DNA of 32,210 nucleotides, taken from NCBI GenBank assembly GCA_023450835.1, contig JAEXGM010000046.1, positions 1 through 32,210 of the forward strand, written 5' to 3'. Positions 23,485 to 32,156 of the stretch are shown here, piece after piece. A program made the position numbers and the translations under genes. The notes under the pieces were generated by a model. The model was not told the origin of the DNA. It saw only the letters and a program-made list of their open reading frames with translations, and made no database searches. Source of the stretch: Bacillota bacterium. Lineage in GTDB: Bacteria; Bacillota; Clostridia; Lachnospirales; Lachnospiraceae. Numbering within the stretch: position 1 is the first letter of the stretch; the number at the start of each line of letters is the position of its first letter.

Positions 23485-24639
23485 TTATTCTACTGTCTTT
23501 GCAGTGTATTCACCATTCTTGATTTCTACAAACTTAGCACCTTTATTGGGTTCACCGCTTGCATCAAAGGTAACTGTACCGGTAAGACCTTTTACTTCAA
23601 TCTCAGTCATTGCTTTAATTAAATCTTTGCTGTCTGTCTTTCCTGCTTTTTCAAGAGCTGCCTTGATAACATATACCGTATCATAGCCATCTGCTGCAAA
23701 CTGGTCAGGAGTAGCATTGTTTTTTTCTTTGTATTTTGATACGAAAGACTGAACAGCCGTATCAGGGTCACTTGCAAGGAATGGACTTAAGAAAACAGCA
23801 CCTTCCAATACCTTCTTATCAACTACCTTATCAAGTACTCCATCCCATCCGTCAGAACCGATGAAAGGAAGTGTCATACCAAGCTCTGAAGCCTGTGTTG
23901 TAATATAAGCGGCATCCTGATAGTATACAGGAGCAAATATAATCTGTGCGTCTGTTCCTTTAATGGAAGTAAGCTGTGTATTAAAATCTACTGCATCTGT
24001 TACGAAAGCTTCCTTTGCAACAATCTCACCGCCAAGTTCTTTTACCTTGCTTTCAAAAGCTTCGGCAACACCTGTGCTGTAATCATCTGAATTGTTGTAA
24101 AGCAGAGCAACCTTTTTAAGTCCTAAAGTTTCAACAGCGTATTTCGCCATTGTCTCTCCCTGAAGGGGATCTGTAAAGCAAAGGCGGAATGCATTGGGAT
24201 TCTTAGTCAAATCCTGTGCAGAGCCGGAAGGGGTAATCTGTAAGATACCATCCGCATTGGTCTGGTCTGCAATTGCAAGTCCTGCACCGCTGGTTACAGT
24301 TCCAAGAAGAGCCTGGATACCTTTATCCATCAAGGTATTATAAGCAGCTGAGGCGGTATCACCGTCTGCTTCATCATCTTCAAACTGAAGTTTTAACTGT
24401 AAGGAAGTATCTCCTACCTTAACGCCGCCGGCAGCATTGATTTCGTCAACAGCTATCTCTGCTCCCTGCTTAACGGATATGCCGTAAGAAGCTGCTGCTC
24501 CGGTTAAGGGTCCTAAACCACCGATTAAGAAAGTTCCGTCACCGGCACCTGTATTCTTTGTTCCGCAGCCTGCTAATGATGCAACTGTTAAGGCTCCTAA
24601 TAACCCAAGACTGACAACTTTTTTAAATGTTTTTTTCAT
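23485..24639 (-). CDS. livK: Branched-chain amino acid-type ABC transporter substrate-binding lipoprotein
   Basis: Extracellular receptor of the Liv importer. It has a lipoprotein signal peptide (MKKTFKKVVSLGLLGALTVA) with the lipobox LAGC and Cys25. The mature part is a periplasmic-binding-protein type I fold: GLGPLTGAAASYGISVKQGAEIAVDEINAAGG at the start, then LGTVTSGAGLAIADQ, YNNSDDYSTGVAEAF and FIGSDGWDG. Its 384 residues fit. The ligand is probably Leu/Ile/Val or another neutral amino acid but cannot be read off. A strong AAAGGAGGG site precedes the ATG. It is the first gene of livKHMGF. Confidence 0.93.
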   Translation of the reverse strand: MKKTFKKVVSLGLLGALTVASLAGCGTKNTGAGDGTFLIGGLGPLTGAAASYGISVKQGAEIAVDEINAAGGVKVGDTSLQLKLQFEDDEADGDTASAAYNTLMDKGIQALLGTVTSGAGLAIADQTNADGILQITPSGSAQDLTKNPNAFRLCFTDPLQGETMAKYAVETLGLKKVALLYNNSDDYSTGVAEAFESKVKELGGEIVAKEAFVTDAVDFNTQLTSIKGTDAQIIFAPVYYQDAAYITTQASELGMTLPFIGSDGWDGVLDKVVDKKVLEGAVFLSPFLASDPDTAVQSFVSKYKEKNNATPDQFAADGYDTVYVIKAALEKAGKTDSKDLIKAMTEIEVKGLTGTVTFDASGEPNKGAKFVEIKNGEYTAKTVE

Positions 24640-24731
24640 AAATACCCTCCTTTGAATATATTAGAATCCAATAATTCTTTGCTATAAACCGTTGGCCTGT
24701 TAATGTATTAAAGTGCCGTAGTAAAAACAGA

Positions 24732-24753
24732 AGCTTATCGGAAACTATAAGCT
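24732..24753. other. Short inverted repeat upstream of livK
   Basis: AGCTTAT-N8-ATAAGCT, about 95-115 bp before the livK start. It could be an operator or a leader hairpin. I found no firm promoter nearby. Confidence 0.35.
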
Positions 24754-24800
24754 AGTGTGTAACGTGCATATATACTGCATTATTCTATAAAATTATAAGC

Positions 24801-24839
24801 AAAAAGGCGCCCAAAATACACGTATACCTTGAACGCCTT
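24801..24839 (-). terminator. Terminator of the clpX-TIM barrel-zinc ribbon unit
   Basis: On the minus strand AAAGGCG (24833-24839) pairs with CGCCTTT (24802-24808), with an inner TATACGTGTA-type stem, then a run of T. It starts about 57 bp after the zinc-ribbon stop. Confidence 0.75.
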
Positions 24840-24896
24840 TGTTCTGCATCTATCTTACTATTGTCATTTCTATTTGTCAACAAAAATTATCGAATA

Positions 24897-25154
24897 CTAA
24901 TAATTCTCATAACTGCCAAGTTCTCCGCCGCACTTATCGCAAAAATCCAATCCCACAAGGGTAATACCCCCGCAATCAGGGCATATCATCTTCTCCGGCA
25001 GGATTTCCTTCTCCACAATCTCATATTCTTCCTGTCCGGACACCTCTTCGTTATCTTCTTTTTTCACGGTATCTTTCTTAACGGTCACTTCCTTATAACT
25101 TTTGCTATCCTTACCATTATCCTCTTTTCCTTTTAACAGCTTTCTAAAAAACAA
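24897..25154 (-). CDS. Small acidic/basic zinc-ribbon protein, function unknown
   Basis: 85 residues. The N-terminal two-thirds is highly charged (Lys/Glu/Asp-rich, about 8-55) and probably disordered. The C-terminus is a zinc ribbon with CPDCGG (Cys58, Cys61) and CDKCGG (Cys72, Cys75). The start is TTG at 25152-25154, nine bases after GGAGG; no ATG is available before residue 56. It begins 14 bp after the TIM-barrel gene, so translation is probably coupled. No homologue function is recognised. Confidence 0.7.
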   Translation of the reverse strand: MFFRKLLKGKEDNGKDSKSYKEVTVKKDTVKKEDNEEVSGQEEYEIVEKEILPEKMICPDCGGITLVGLDFCDKCGGELGSYENY

Positions 25155-25168
25155 AGTTTGACGCCTCC

Positions 25169-25846
25169 TTATATAATGGAATCCTCACCACGGTACTTAT
25201 TCATCAGCTTTTTAAATATCTCACCATTAGTAGGCGGTGTATAGGTAATGGCATTGGCTCCGGCTTCTATCGTCTTTATAATACTTTCTTCCGTGGGACC
25301 GCCTGTTGCGATAATCGGAAGATAGGGAAATTCTTCTCTGATCTGCTTTACAATTGAAATGGTACTTCCCGCACCGGATACGTTCAATATATCAGCTCCC
25401 GCTTCCACTCTTGCTCTAATGTCCGTCTTTTCCGATACAACGGTTATAACAATGGGAATATCAATTCTTTCTTTTAAATATTGAATTGTCTCATTGGGCG
25501 TCGGCGCATTAAGTACCACCCCCACAGCTCCCTGAAATTCCGCATCTTCTGCAAGATTAAGAACTCTTGCTCCTTTTGTTGTTCCGCCTCCCACTCCGCA
25601 AAATACCGGCACATCGGAACAGCTAATAATAGCATGGGTAATAATGGGCTGGGGAGTGAATGGATAGACCGCAATCACCGCATTGGCATTACAGTTTCTT
25701 ATAATCGCTACGTCCGTTGTAAAAACCAATGATTTAATCAGCTTTCCGAATATTCGGATACCGCTTGCCTGGTCGATTACCTTTGGCACCCGTACCATAT
25801 GTTTGCGTAAGTTACCATCAATCTCCGGTTGAAATTTTTCTTCCAT
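25169..25846 (-). CDS. TIM-barrel protein (commonly labelled 'hydrolase'), function unknown
   Basis: About 225 residues with beta/alpha-barrel periodicity ending in two phosphate-binding-type loops: DILNVSGAG and IIATGGPTEESI, then ANAITYTPPT. The N-terminal GNLRKHMVRVPKVIDQASGIRIFG and DVAIIRNCNANAVIAVYPFTPQP are strongly conserved in clostridial homologues that databases tend to name only hydrolase, as far as I recall. The glycine-rich VFCGVGGGTTKGARV is distinctive. A GTG at 25855 also opens the frame, but GGGGGATG is correctly spaced only for the ATG at 25846. It lies 36 bp after clpX in one unit. Confidence 0.78.
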   Translation of the reverse strand: MEEKFQPEIDGNLRKHMVRVPKVIDQASGIRIFGKLIKSLVFTTDVAIIRNCNANAVIAVYPFTPQPIITHAIISCSDVPVFCGVGGGTTKGARVLNLAEDAEFQGAVGVVLNAPTPNETIQYLKERIDIPIVITVVSEKTDIRARVEAGADILNVSGAGSTISIVKQIREEFPYLPIIATGGPTEESIIKTIEAGANAITYTPPTNGEIFKKLMNKYRGEDSII

Positions 25847-25882
25847 GTTACGCACATCCCCCGCTCTTTCGTTTTTTTATTT

Positions 25883-27325
25883 TTAATTGTTTCCTTCCAA
25901 AAGGAACTTACTATAGCTGCTTCCTCTCATCTCGATCTGAGGAACTCCTTTTTTCTCAATATAATCTCTGGTAATCGTAACTTTACCGATATTAATGTCC
26001 TTGGGAATCTCATACATAATATCCAGCATGAAATCTTCTATAATTGCACGAAGTGCTCTGGCCCCTGTCTTCTTCTCCATTGCCTTTTCTGCAATTGCTT
26101 CCAGGGCAGCATCATCAAATTCCAGGCATACTTCATCCAGGGCAAGAAGCTTCTGGTATTGCTTTAATATAGCATTTCTGGGTTCCTTTAATATCTTTAT
26201 CAGCATGTCCTTCGTTAAGCCTTCTAAAGAGAACATAATCGGTAAACGGCCCAGAAATTCCGGAATCATACCAAATTCCCTAAGGTCCTCTACCGTAACC
26301 TTTAAGAGCAGGTTGGGGTCACTGTCATACTTATCCTTTAAATCGGCACTAAAACCGATAGAAGATTGTTTATTCAGTCTTGATTTAATAATCGTATCCA
26401 ATTCAGGAAAAGCACCGCCGCAGATAAATAAGATATTCTTTGTATTCACCGTTGTCAGAGGAACCATGGCATTTTTACTGGTGGCACCGACCGGCACCTC
26501 CACCTCGCTGCCTTCCAGAAGCTTTAGAAGCCCCTGCTGAACACTCTCTCCGCTTACATCTCTGTTATTAGTGTTCTTTTTCTTCGCTATCTTGTCAATT
26601 TCATCAATGAAAATAATCCCGTTTTCTGCTTTTTCCACATCATTATCAGCCGCTGCCAGGAGTTTTGATACAACGCTCTCAACATCATCTCCGATATAGC
26701 CGGCTTCCGTTAAAGAAGTGGCATCTGTTATCGCTAACGGCACATCCAAAAGTTTTGCCAGAGTCTTTACAAGAAAAGTTTTTCCGCTTCCGGTAGGTCC
26801 AATCATAAGCATATTGGATTTTTCTATCTCTATATCATCCATGGTATCTGTCGCTACCCTTTTATAATGGTTGTATACCGCAACAGAAAGTATCTTCTTG
26901 GCCTGTTCCTGCCCTACTACAAAATCGTCTAATTTTCCCTTTATTACATGGGGAGAGGGTATGTTCTTGATGTCAAAAGTCTTGGGGCCCTCTGCTGTCT
27001 CTTCCTCTGTCTTCTTTTTCTTTAATTTTTGGTTCTTTGGAACATCCTTTTGTACATTGTTCAGATTCAGCATATTAGGATTCAATCCCATAAGGTCCAT
27101 ATAGGGCATTCCGTTGCTGTTTATGGTATCAAAGGTTTTTTGCATACAGTCGGAACATATACAGATATTATTGGGTATGCGAAGCATCTTCCCTACTTTG
27201 CTCTCCGGCCTTCTGCAGATATAACATACTTCCTCATAGCCGTCTTTGTCCTTCTTCTCTTTATCTGTCTTTTCTTTATCTATATCTTCCAGGATATTAT
27301 CCTTTTCTTTATAGTCGTCGCTCAT
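25883..27325 (-). CDS. clpX: ClpX-type AAA+ unfoldase, extended form
   Basis: ATP-driven unfoldase that would feed substrates to ClpP. A ClpX zinc-binding domain (Cys34, Cys37, Cys57, Cys60) is followed by a Lys/Glu-rich linker (about 85-118). The AAA+ module has Walker A GPTGSGKT (176-183), pore loop GYIG (209-212; usually GYVG), Walker B IIFIDEID (237-244), sensor and GARALR motifs. The ClpP-docking IGF loop is present (SSIGFSADL). At 480 residues it is about 55 longer than E. coli ClpX, from an acidic/basic N-terminal tail of ~30 and a longer linker. No clpP or tig is adjacent, so it may be a second ClpX. Promoter at 27416-27444. Confidence 0.9.
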   Translation of the reverse strand: MSDDYKEKDNILEDIDKEKTDKEKKDKDGYEEVCYICRRPESKVGKMLRIPNNICICSDCMQKTFDTINSNGMPYMDLMGLNPNMLNLNNVQKDVPKNQKLKKKKTEEETAEGPKTFDIKNIPSPHVIKGKLDDFVVGQEQAKKILSVAVYNHYKRVATDTMDDIEIEKSNMLMIGPTGSGKTFLVKTLAKLLDVPLAITDATSLTEAGYIGDDVESVVSKLLAAADNDVEKAENGIIFIDEIDKIAKKKNTNNRDVSGESVQQGLLKLLEGSEVEVPVGATSKNAMVPLTTVNTKNILFICGGAFPELDTIIKSRLNKQSSIGFSADLKDKYDSDPNLLLKVTVEDLREFGMIPEFLGRLPIMFSLEGLTKDMLIKILKEPRNAILKQYQKLLALDEVCLEFDDAALEAIAEKAMEKKTGARALRAIIEDFMLDIMYEIPKDINIGKVTITRDYIEKKGVPQIEMRGSSYSKFLLEGNN

Positions 27326-27415
27326 ATTGTTGTCTCCTTCTCCTTAAAATAACTTTAAGGCCTTTGCTAATTGCATTTAAGTAAGCTTTCAAACTGAAAA
27401 TTAAGTTTATATCCA

Positions 27416-27444
27416 ATTATATCGTAGGGGGTTATGTGATACAA
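27416..27444 (-). promoter_or_regulatory. Sigma-A promoter of the clpX unit
   Basis: On the minus strand, TTGTAT (27439-27444), a 17-bp spacer and a perfect TATAAT (27416-27421). A leader of about 85 nt follows, in which CCTTAAA/TTTAAGG can form a small hairpin just before the ribosome site. Confidence 0.82.
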
Positions 27445-27491
27445 TAGCATAATATTGAAATTTTTCTAAAATAATTATTACGAAAATGGGT

Positions 27492-27541
27492 AAAAAAACT
27501 GCTGCCAAAGAGCTAATATCATATCAGCCCTTCCGCAGCAG
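27492..27541 (-). terminator. htrA rho-independent terminator
   Basis: On the minus strand CTGCTGCGGAAGGGCT (27526-27541) pairs with AGCTCTTTGGCAGCAG (27499-27514), with one mismatch, followed by seven T. It lies about 16 bp after the stop. Confidence 0.88.
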
Positions 27542-27557
27542 CTTTTGTTGCACTGTT

Positions 27558-29210
27558 TTATTTATTTGTATTGGAGTTCGTATTGGATTCCGGATTTGAT
27601 GTCAAAGTAACATCGAAGGTCTTTTCCGTAAATGTGCCGTTCTCATTGCGTTTTACCGTTACCGTAATCTTGGTTCCTGCACGATAGGAATTTACCTTTT
27701 CCTTTAACTGTGTGCTGGCGGTAATCTCTGTATCATTGACCTTCGTAATGATATCGCCTGCTACAATACCTGCTTTATCAGCACTTCCGCCTGAAATTAC
27801 CTGTTTTACAAATACACCCACAGGCCAGTTATACATATTGGCTATATCTTCCGTTACATCCTCAGGATATACCCCTAAGTATCCTTTTTCATTTTCAGTT
27901 AAGACTTCTCTGCTCATAAGCTCATCAATAATCGGTGTAGCTCTTGATATAGGGATAGCAAAGCCCATGCCTTCCACTTCATCAGAAGCGTATTTTACCG
28001 TATTGATTCCGATTACTTCACCGTTAAGGTTCAAAAGAGCTCCGCCGCTGTTACCGGGGTTAATGGCTGCATCTGTCTGAAGCAATACCATTGTTTTATC
28101 GTCTACCTTTACTTCACGGTCTTTTGCACTGATATATCCTACAGTTGTTGACTGTCCGTAACCTAAAGCATTTCCGATAGCTACTGCCATTTCGCCTACC
28201 TTAACGGAATTGGAATCACCAAGCTTTGCAATGGAGATTTTATTTAAGGTATCGGACTTGATCTTTGTTAAATCGATGGAAACCACAGCAAGGTCTGCTA
28301 CGGAATCTGTTCCTTTTATAATAGCTTCTGCTTCCGTACCATCAATAAACTTGACCTTAATGGGGTCTGCCCCTTCAACTACGTGATTATTGGTCGCAAT
28401 TAAGAGTTCTTTATCATTTTTTCCTACAATAATTCCGGAACCGCCGCCTTCACTCTGCTGATTGTATTCCTGACCAAACCAGTCATTGTATGTCTGGTTA
28501 TAAGTCGTGGTAATCTGAACGATAGAGGGCATTGTTTTATCAATCACATCTGTTAAATCTGTTTTTTGAGTAATATTACCATCTGTAACGGGAGTGGAAG
28601 CTAAAAGCTTATAAGAGCCATCTCCAAGGCTGAAATTAATCGGTGCCGCATCAGGATTTATCTTATAATAAGCTTGATTGAACCCGGTAAATACCAATCC
28701 TGCGACCAATCCAAATATAACAGCTGCTCCTACCAGTTTTCCTGCTTTCTTAAAGAACCCGTCTTTTTTCTTTTCCCTGCCTTCAAGCTTTGCTTCTTCC
28801 GCTTTCTGATAGTAAGAAGCCGCAGATGTATCAAACCCTCTGCTTTCCTTAAACTGATGATAGTCCTCATAGGTCTGTCCCATTCTGGGCCCCGACACCT
28901 GCTCTGCCCAAAAACTATAGGAACTTCCATTTTCTTCACTTGCAGCAGGTCTGCTTAACCGGTACGTGCTGTTCTGGGCATCCGCATTATTATCTGCTGC
29001 TTCTGACTCAGTAAGTCCATGTACAGAATTTGCTTCTTCCGATCTGAAATTTTCCGTGCCTGACTCAGCAAAGCGGTCTTCCCTTGGGATACTTTCTTGT
29101 TCTCCCGAATTTCCGTTTGCAGGTGTTCCGCCTGTTGCTTCTCTCATGCGGCTGTCTATATCAGCAGCTTCTTCTTGATTGTTTTCTCTTCCAAAGAATT
29201 CATCTGACAT
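27558..29210 (-). CDS. htrA: Membrane-anchored HtrA/DegP-type serine protease
   Basis: Cell-surface quality-control protease. Residues 1-155 are a cytoplasmic region rich in Glu, Ser, Asn and Ala; one membrane segment follows (about 157-177). The trypsin-like domain (about 220-420) has the full triad: His276 (NNHVVEG), Asp306 (SVADLAVV) and Ser388 (INPGNSGGAL). One PDZ domain covers about 435-535 (GYLGVYPEDV, GSADKAGIVAGDIITKVND). The total of 550 is longer than most Firmicute HtrA proteins (about 400-480) because of the cytoplasmic region. The start follows AAGGTGA. It is monocistronic. Confidence 0.94.
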   Translation of the reverse strand: MSDEFFGRENNQEEAADIDSRMREATGGTPANGNSGEQESIPREDRFAESGTENFRSEEANSVHGLTESEAADNNADAQNSTYRLSRPAASEENGSSYSFWAEQVSGPRMGQTYEDYHQFKESRGFDTSAASYYQKAEEAKLEGREKKKDGFFKKAGKLVGAAVIFGLVAGLVFTGFNQAYYKINPDAAPINFSLGDGSYKLLASTPVTDGNITQKTDLTDVIDKTMPSIVQITTTYNQTYNDWFGQEYNQQSEGGGSGIIVGKNDKELLIATNNHVVEGADPIKVKFIDGTEAEAIIKGTDSVADLAVVSIDLTKIKSDTLNKISIAKLGDSNSVKVGEMAVAIGNALGYGQSTTVGYISAKDREVKVDDKTMVLLQTDAAINPGNSGGALLNLNGEVIGINTVKYASDEVEGMGFAIPISRATPIIDELMSREVLTENEKGYLGVYPEDVTEDIANMYNWPVGVFVKQVISGGSADKAGIVAGDIITKVNDTEITASTQLKEKVNSYRAGTKITVTVKRNENGTFTEKTFDVTLTSNPESNTNSNTNK

Positions 29211-29383
29211 TATAATTCACCTTCCCTTATACGTTCCTCTTTCTATAGTGTGTATCATTTACATCCTAATATTTCATTTACTCCACCATTGTAACAGTAT
29301 TTTGTGTAGAGTTTGTGAAAATTTACATAATTAATTTTGAAGGTATCTTAAGAAATTCTGTTAAATATTAAGAAAATTTTGTA

Positions 29384-29412
29384 TTGTGGAAATTCTTTCA
29401 ATCATGTATTAT
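29384..29412 (+). promoter_or_regulatory. Sigma-A-like promoter upstream of the sugar-phosphate transferase gene
   Basis: TTGTGG (29384-29389), a 17-bp spacer and TATTAT (29407-29412), about 70 bp before the chosen start codon. Confidence 0.6.
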
Positions 29413-29483
29413 AGAATTGTCATTTAAGGACAAAATTAATGTAAAGAATTCAGTAAAGATGCCGTTTGGCAATGGGGTTTTCG

Positions 29484-30902
29484 ATGATAAAAGACAATGA
29501 AAAGACACTTAACCGTATACATGTTGTGGCAGACGGATTTCTGCTGGTACTTTCCTATATCCTATCCTATGTTTTACGTTTTTACTCTCCCCTGCGTTAT
29601 CTTATACACTTTGATCCCAATGCAGGCCGTTATGACCTGATAACTTATTCCGGCATACTCTACCTGCTGGTTCCCGGCTATTTGATAATTTATTACTACT
29701 GCGGCCTGTACGGGCTGGGTCCGGTCCGCTTTAAGAGACTGCTCATATGGAATCTGATAAAGGCCAACCTTTTTGGTACCCTTTATTTTACCTTTATACT
29801 ATACGCTACCAATGAAAACAATTATTCCCGTTATCTTATTTTTATCTTCTTTATAATAAACGTTATTTTTGAGTTGATTTTCCGGCTTGTCGTAAGAAGC
29901 ATTCAAAGAACTGCCAGAAAGAAAGGCTACAACAGAAAACCCGTACTATTGGTAGGTTACAGCCGTACAGCACAGTCCTACATAGACAGACTTCTTGCCA
30001 ATCCTCATTGGGGCTATGCGATTGCCGGTATATTAGATGATAATGTTGATATTGATACTGCTTATAAAGGTATAAAAGTCATTGGCTCTATTGAGGACCT
30101 GCCTGATTACCTGCAGTCCAATGAATTTGAAGAGATTGGTATTACTCTAAGCATCGATGAGTATTCAAAACTCTCGAGAATAGTGAATTTATGCGAAAAA
30201 TCCGGAGTACATACCAAGTTCATTCCGGATTATCAGGATCTTTTGCCTACTATTCCCTATACGGAAGATTTGGACGGGCTGCCTGTTATTAATATCCGTA
30301 ATGTTCCCCTCACTAACTTTGTAAACCGTATGGTCAAAAGAGCCGTTGATATATTTGGTGCAACAGTGGCCCTGATACTCTTTTCTATTCCTATGGCTGT
30401 CGTTGCCATTATTATTAAAACCACCTCCAAAGGACCTATTATCTTTAAGCAGGTTCGCATCGGCAAGCACAATAAGGAATTCCAGATGTATAAATTCCGT
30501 TCCATGGAAATACAGCAGGCATCAAAAGAAAAGAAAGCATGGACAACCTTTAATGATCCCAGAGTGACAAAGATAGGTAAATTCATCCGCAAAACCAGTA
30601 TTGATGAACTTCCTCAGATTTTTAACGTATTAAAAGGTGATATGAGTCTTATTGGTCCCAGGCCGGAACGTCCTTTCTTTGTAGAGAAATTCAAGGAAGA
30701 AATACCCAGATATATGATTAAGCACCAGGTGCTTCCCGGTATGACCGGCTGGGCACAGGTTAACGGCTATAGAGGAGATACCTCCATCCGCAAAAGAATT
30801 GACTGTGATTTGTATTATATTGAGAACTGGAGCCTTAGCCTGGACTTTAAGATATTGTTTTTGACCTTTTTCAGAGGGTTTATTAATAAGAATGCGTATT
30901 AA
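29484..30902 (+). CDS. Undecaprenyl-phosphate sugar phosphotransferase (WcaJ/PglC-type initiating enzyme)
   Basis: Moves a sugar-1-phosphate onto undecaprenyl phosphate, the first membrane step of exopolysaccharide or capsule synthesis. Four N-terminal membrane segments are visible (about 12-140), followed by a nucleotide-binding-like central domain (KPVLLVGYSRTAQSYIDRLL). A re-entrant segment comes next, then the Bac_transf catalytic domain: KRAVDIFGATVALILF, GPIIFKQVRIG, YKFRSM, SIDELPQIFNVLKGDMSLIGPRPERP and PGMTGWAQVNGYRGDTS. Starts TTG 29466, ATG 29472 and ATG 29484 are in frame. I chose 29484 (MIKDNEK) because GGGG lies seven bases before it and homologues begin MIK. The sugar is unknown. 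Confidence 0.9.
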   Translation: MIKDNEKTLNRIHVVADGFLLVLSYILSYVLRFYSPLRYLIHFDPNAGRYDLITYSGILYLLVPGYLIIYYYCGLYGLGPVRFKRLLIWNLIKANLFGTLYFTFILYATNENNYSRYLIFIFFIINVIFELIFRLVVRSIQRTARKKGYNRKPVLLVGYSRTAQSYIDRLLANPHWGYAIAGILDDNVDIDTAYKGIKVIGSIEDLPDYLQSNEFEEIGITLSIDEYSKLSRIVNLCEKSGVHTKFIPDYQDLLPTIPYTEDLDGLPVINIRNVPLTNFVNRMVKRAVDIFGATVALILFSIPMAVVAIIIKTTSKGPIIFKQVRIGKHNKEFQMYKFRSMEIQQASKEKKAWTTFNDPRVTKIGKFIRKTSIDELPQIFNVLKGDMSLIGPRPERPFFVEKFKEEIPRYMIKHQVLPGMTGWAQVNGYRGDTSIRKRIDCDLYYIENWSLSLDFKILFLTFFRGFINKNAY

Positions 30903-31043
30903 ATTTGAAACCCGTAACGGAAATGCAATAATATAGTGTGAAAAAAAGATAATTTTTGCGTTGGAAAGGTCAAAAAACAGTTTTTTCAACTACGTATTCA
31001 GGAATATTAAATTGATGCTTTGATATTCCAAAGAGGAGTTAAA

Positions 31044-32075
31044 ATGGCTAATAAAAATAAAAAAAGACGTTTCAAAACAAAAGTTGTACTGATATTTGAT
31101 TTAATACTTATCCTTCTGGCATTGGGTATCGGATATTATTTTGTAATGGCCTCTAAAATGCAGGTCGATAAATCCGCTGATTCATCCATTGTTACAAACG
31201 AACTGGATGACAAGGATATGAAGGGTTACCGAAATATCGCTGTCTTTGGCGTAGATTCCAGGGATAATGCATTAAAGTCAGATACTCATTCCGATACGAT
31301 TGTTATTGTTAGTATTAACCGAAAGACCAAGGATGTGAAACTGGCGTCTATTTACCGCGATACTTATTCCCTGATTCCTAATGGTGATAACGCATTTAAT
31401 AAAATTAATGCCGCTTACTTTAAAGGTGGTTATTCTCTTGCACTCAGTACGATTAATACGAACTTTGACCTGGATGTAAAAGACTTTGTTACGGTGAATT
31501 TCGATGCCGTATGTAAGGTAATTGATTTACTTGGCGGTATCAGTCTGGATATCACTCCGGAAGAATTAAAGTATGTAAATGGTTATACCAAGGAGTTAAA
31601 CAAGATAAACGGGACAAATGTAGGAAAATTAAAACATGCCGGTACCCAGGTAGTTAACGGAACTCATGCCACCGCTTATGCCAGAATCCGCTATACCAAA
31701 GGCGATGATTTTAAGAGAGCGGAAAGGCAGCGTATTGTAATACAGAAAATCTTCGAAAAAGCAAAAAAAGCAGATATTAAAACTCTTAATTCCATTTTAA
31801 ATGAGATACTTCCTAAGATTTATACCAACATTGATTCCGTAGAAATGCTGTCTCTTGCTAAGGACATACTATCCTATAATATTACGGACCAGACCGGCTT
31901 TCCTTTTGAGAAAAGAGCTTTTACCTATCACAAGGTATCCTATGTATTTCCGGTGGACCTGACTGCAAATGTTACGAACCTCCATCAATTCTTATATGGA
32001 ACAACGGACTATGCTCCCAGTGATAAGGTCAAGGAAATCAGTGCTAAGCTGAAAGAAATAACGGATAATAATTAG
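31044..32075 (+). CDS. LytR-CpsA-Psr (LCP) family protein
   Basis: Membrane-anchored enzyme that attaches polyprenyl-linked polymers (wall teichoic acid or capsule) to peptidoglycan. It has a basic N-terminus (NKNKKRRFKTK), one membrane segment (about 13-37), and then the LCP domain: NIAVFGVDSRD, HSDTIVIVSINRKTKDVKLASIYRDTY, NKINAAYFKGG, LLGGISLDI and the Arg-rich YARIRYTKGDDFKRAERQR. The ATG at 31044 has GAGGAG directly upstream. The frame is open to 31020, but nothing supports starting there. Lying 141 bp after the sugar-phosphate transferase on the same strand, it suggests the two act on the same surface polymer. Confidence 0.93.
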   Translation: MANKNKKRRFKTKVVLIFDLILILLALGIGYYFVMASKMQVDKSADSSIVTNELDDKDMKGYRNIAVFGVDSRDNALKSDTHSDTIVIVSINRKTKDVKLASIYRDTYSLIPNGDNAFNKINAAYFKGGYSLALSTINTNFDLDVKDFVTVNFDAVCKVIDLLGGISLDITPEELKYVNGYTKELNKINGTNVGKLKHAGTQVVNGTHATAYARIRYTKGDDFKRAERQRIVIQKIFEKAKKADIKTLNSILNEILPKIYTNIDSVEMLSLAKDILSYNITDQTGFPFEKRAFTYHKVSYVFPVDLTANVTNLHQFLYGTTDYAPSDKVKEISAKLKEITDNN

Positions 32076-32086
32076 TTTAATATCAA

Positions 32087-32124
32087 GGAGCCAGGATACT
32101 CACTATAGTGAATATCCTGGCTCC
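32087..32124. terminator. Hairpin terminator 3' of the LCP gene
   Basis: GGAGCCAGGATA (32087-32098) pairs with TATCCTGGCTCC (32113-32124), with TCAC/GTGA inside, 11 bp after the stop. The T-tract is poor on both strands, so termination strength is uncertain. Confidence 0.6.
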
Positions 32125-32156
32125 CTTCCTTGCTATATTTCTATTAGATTATCTAA

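Noticed and set aside
30903..31043. A-run/T-run hairpin as a terminator between the sugar transferase and LCP genes
   Set aside because: The AAAAAAC/GTTTTTT pairing is AT-only and weak; I could not decide whether it terminates, so it is not listed.
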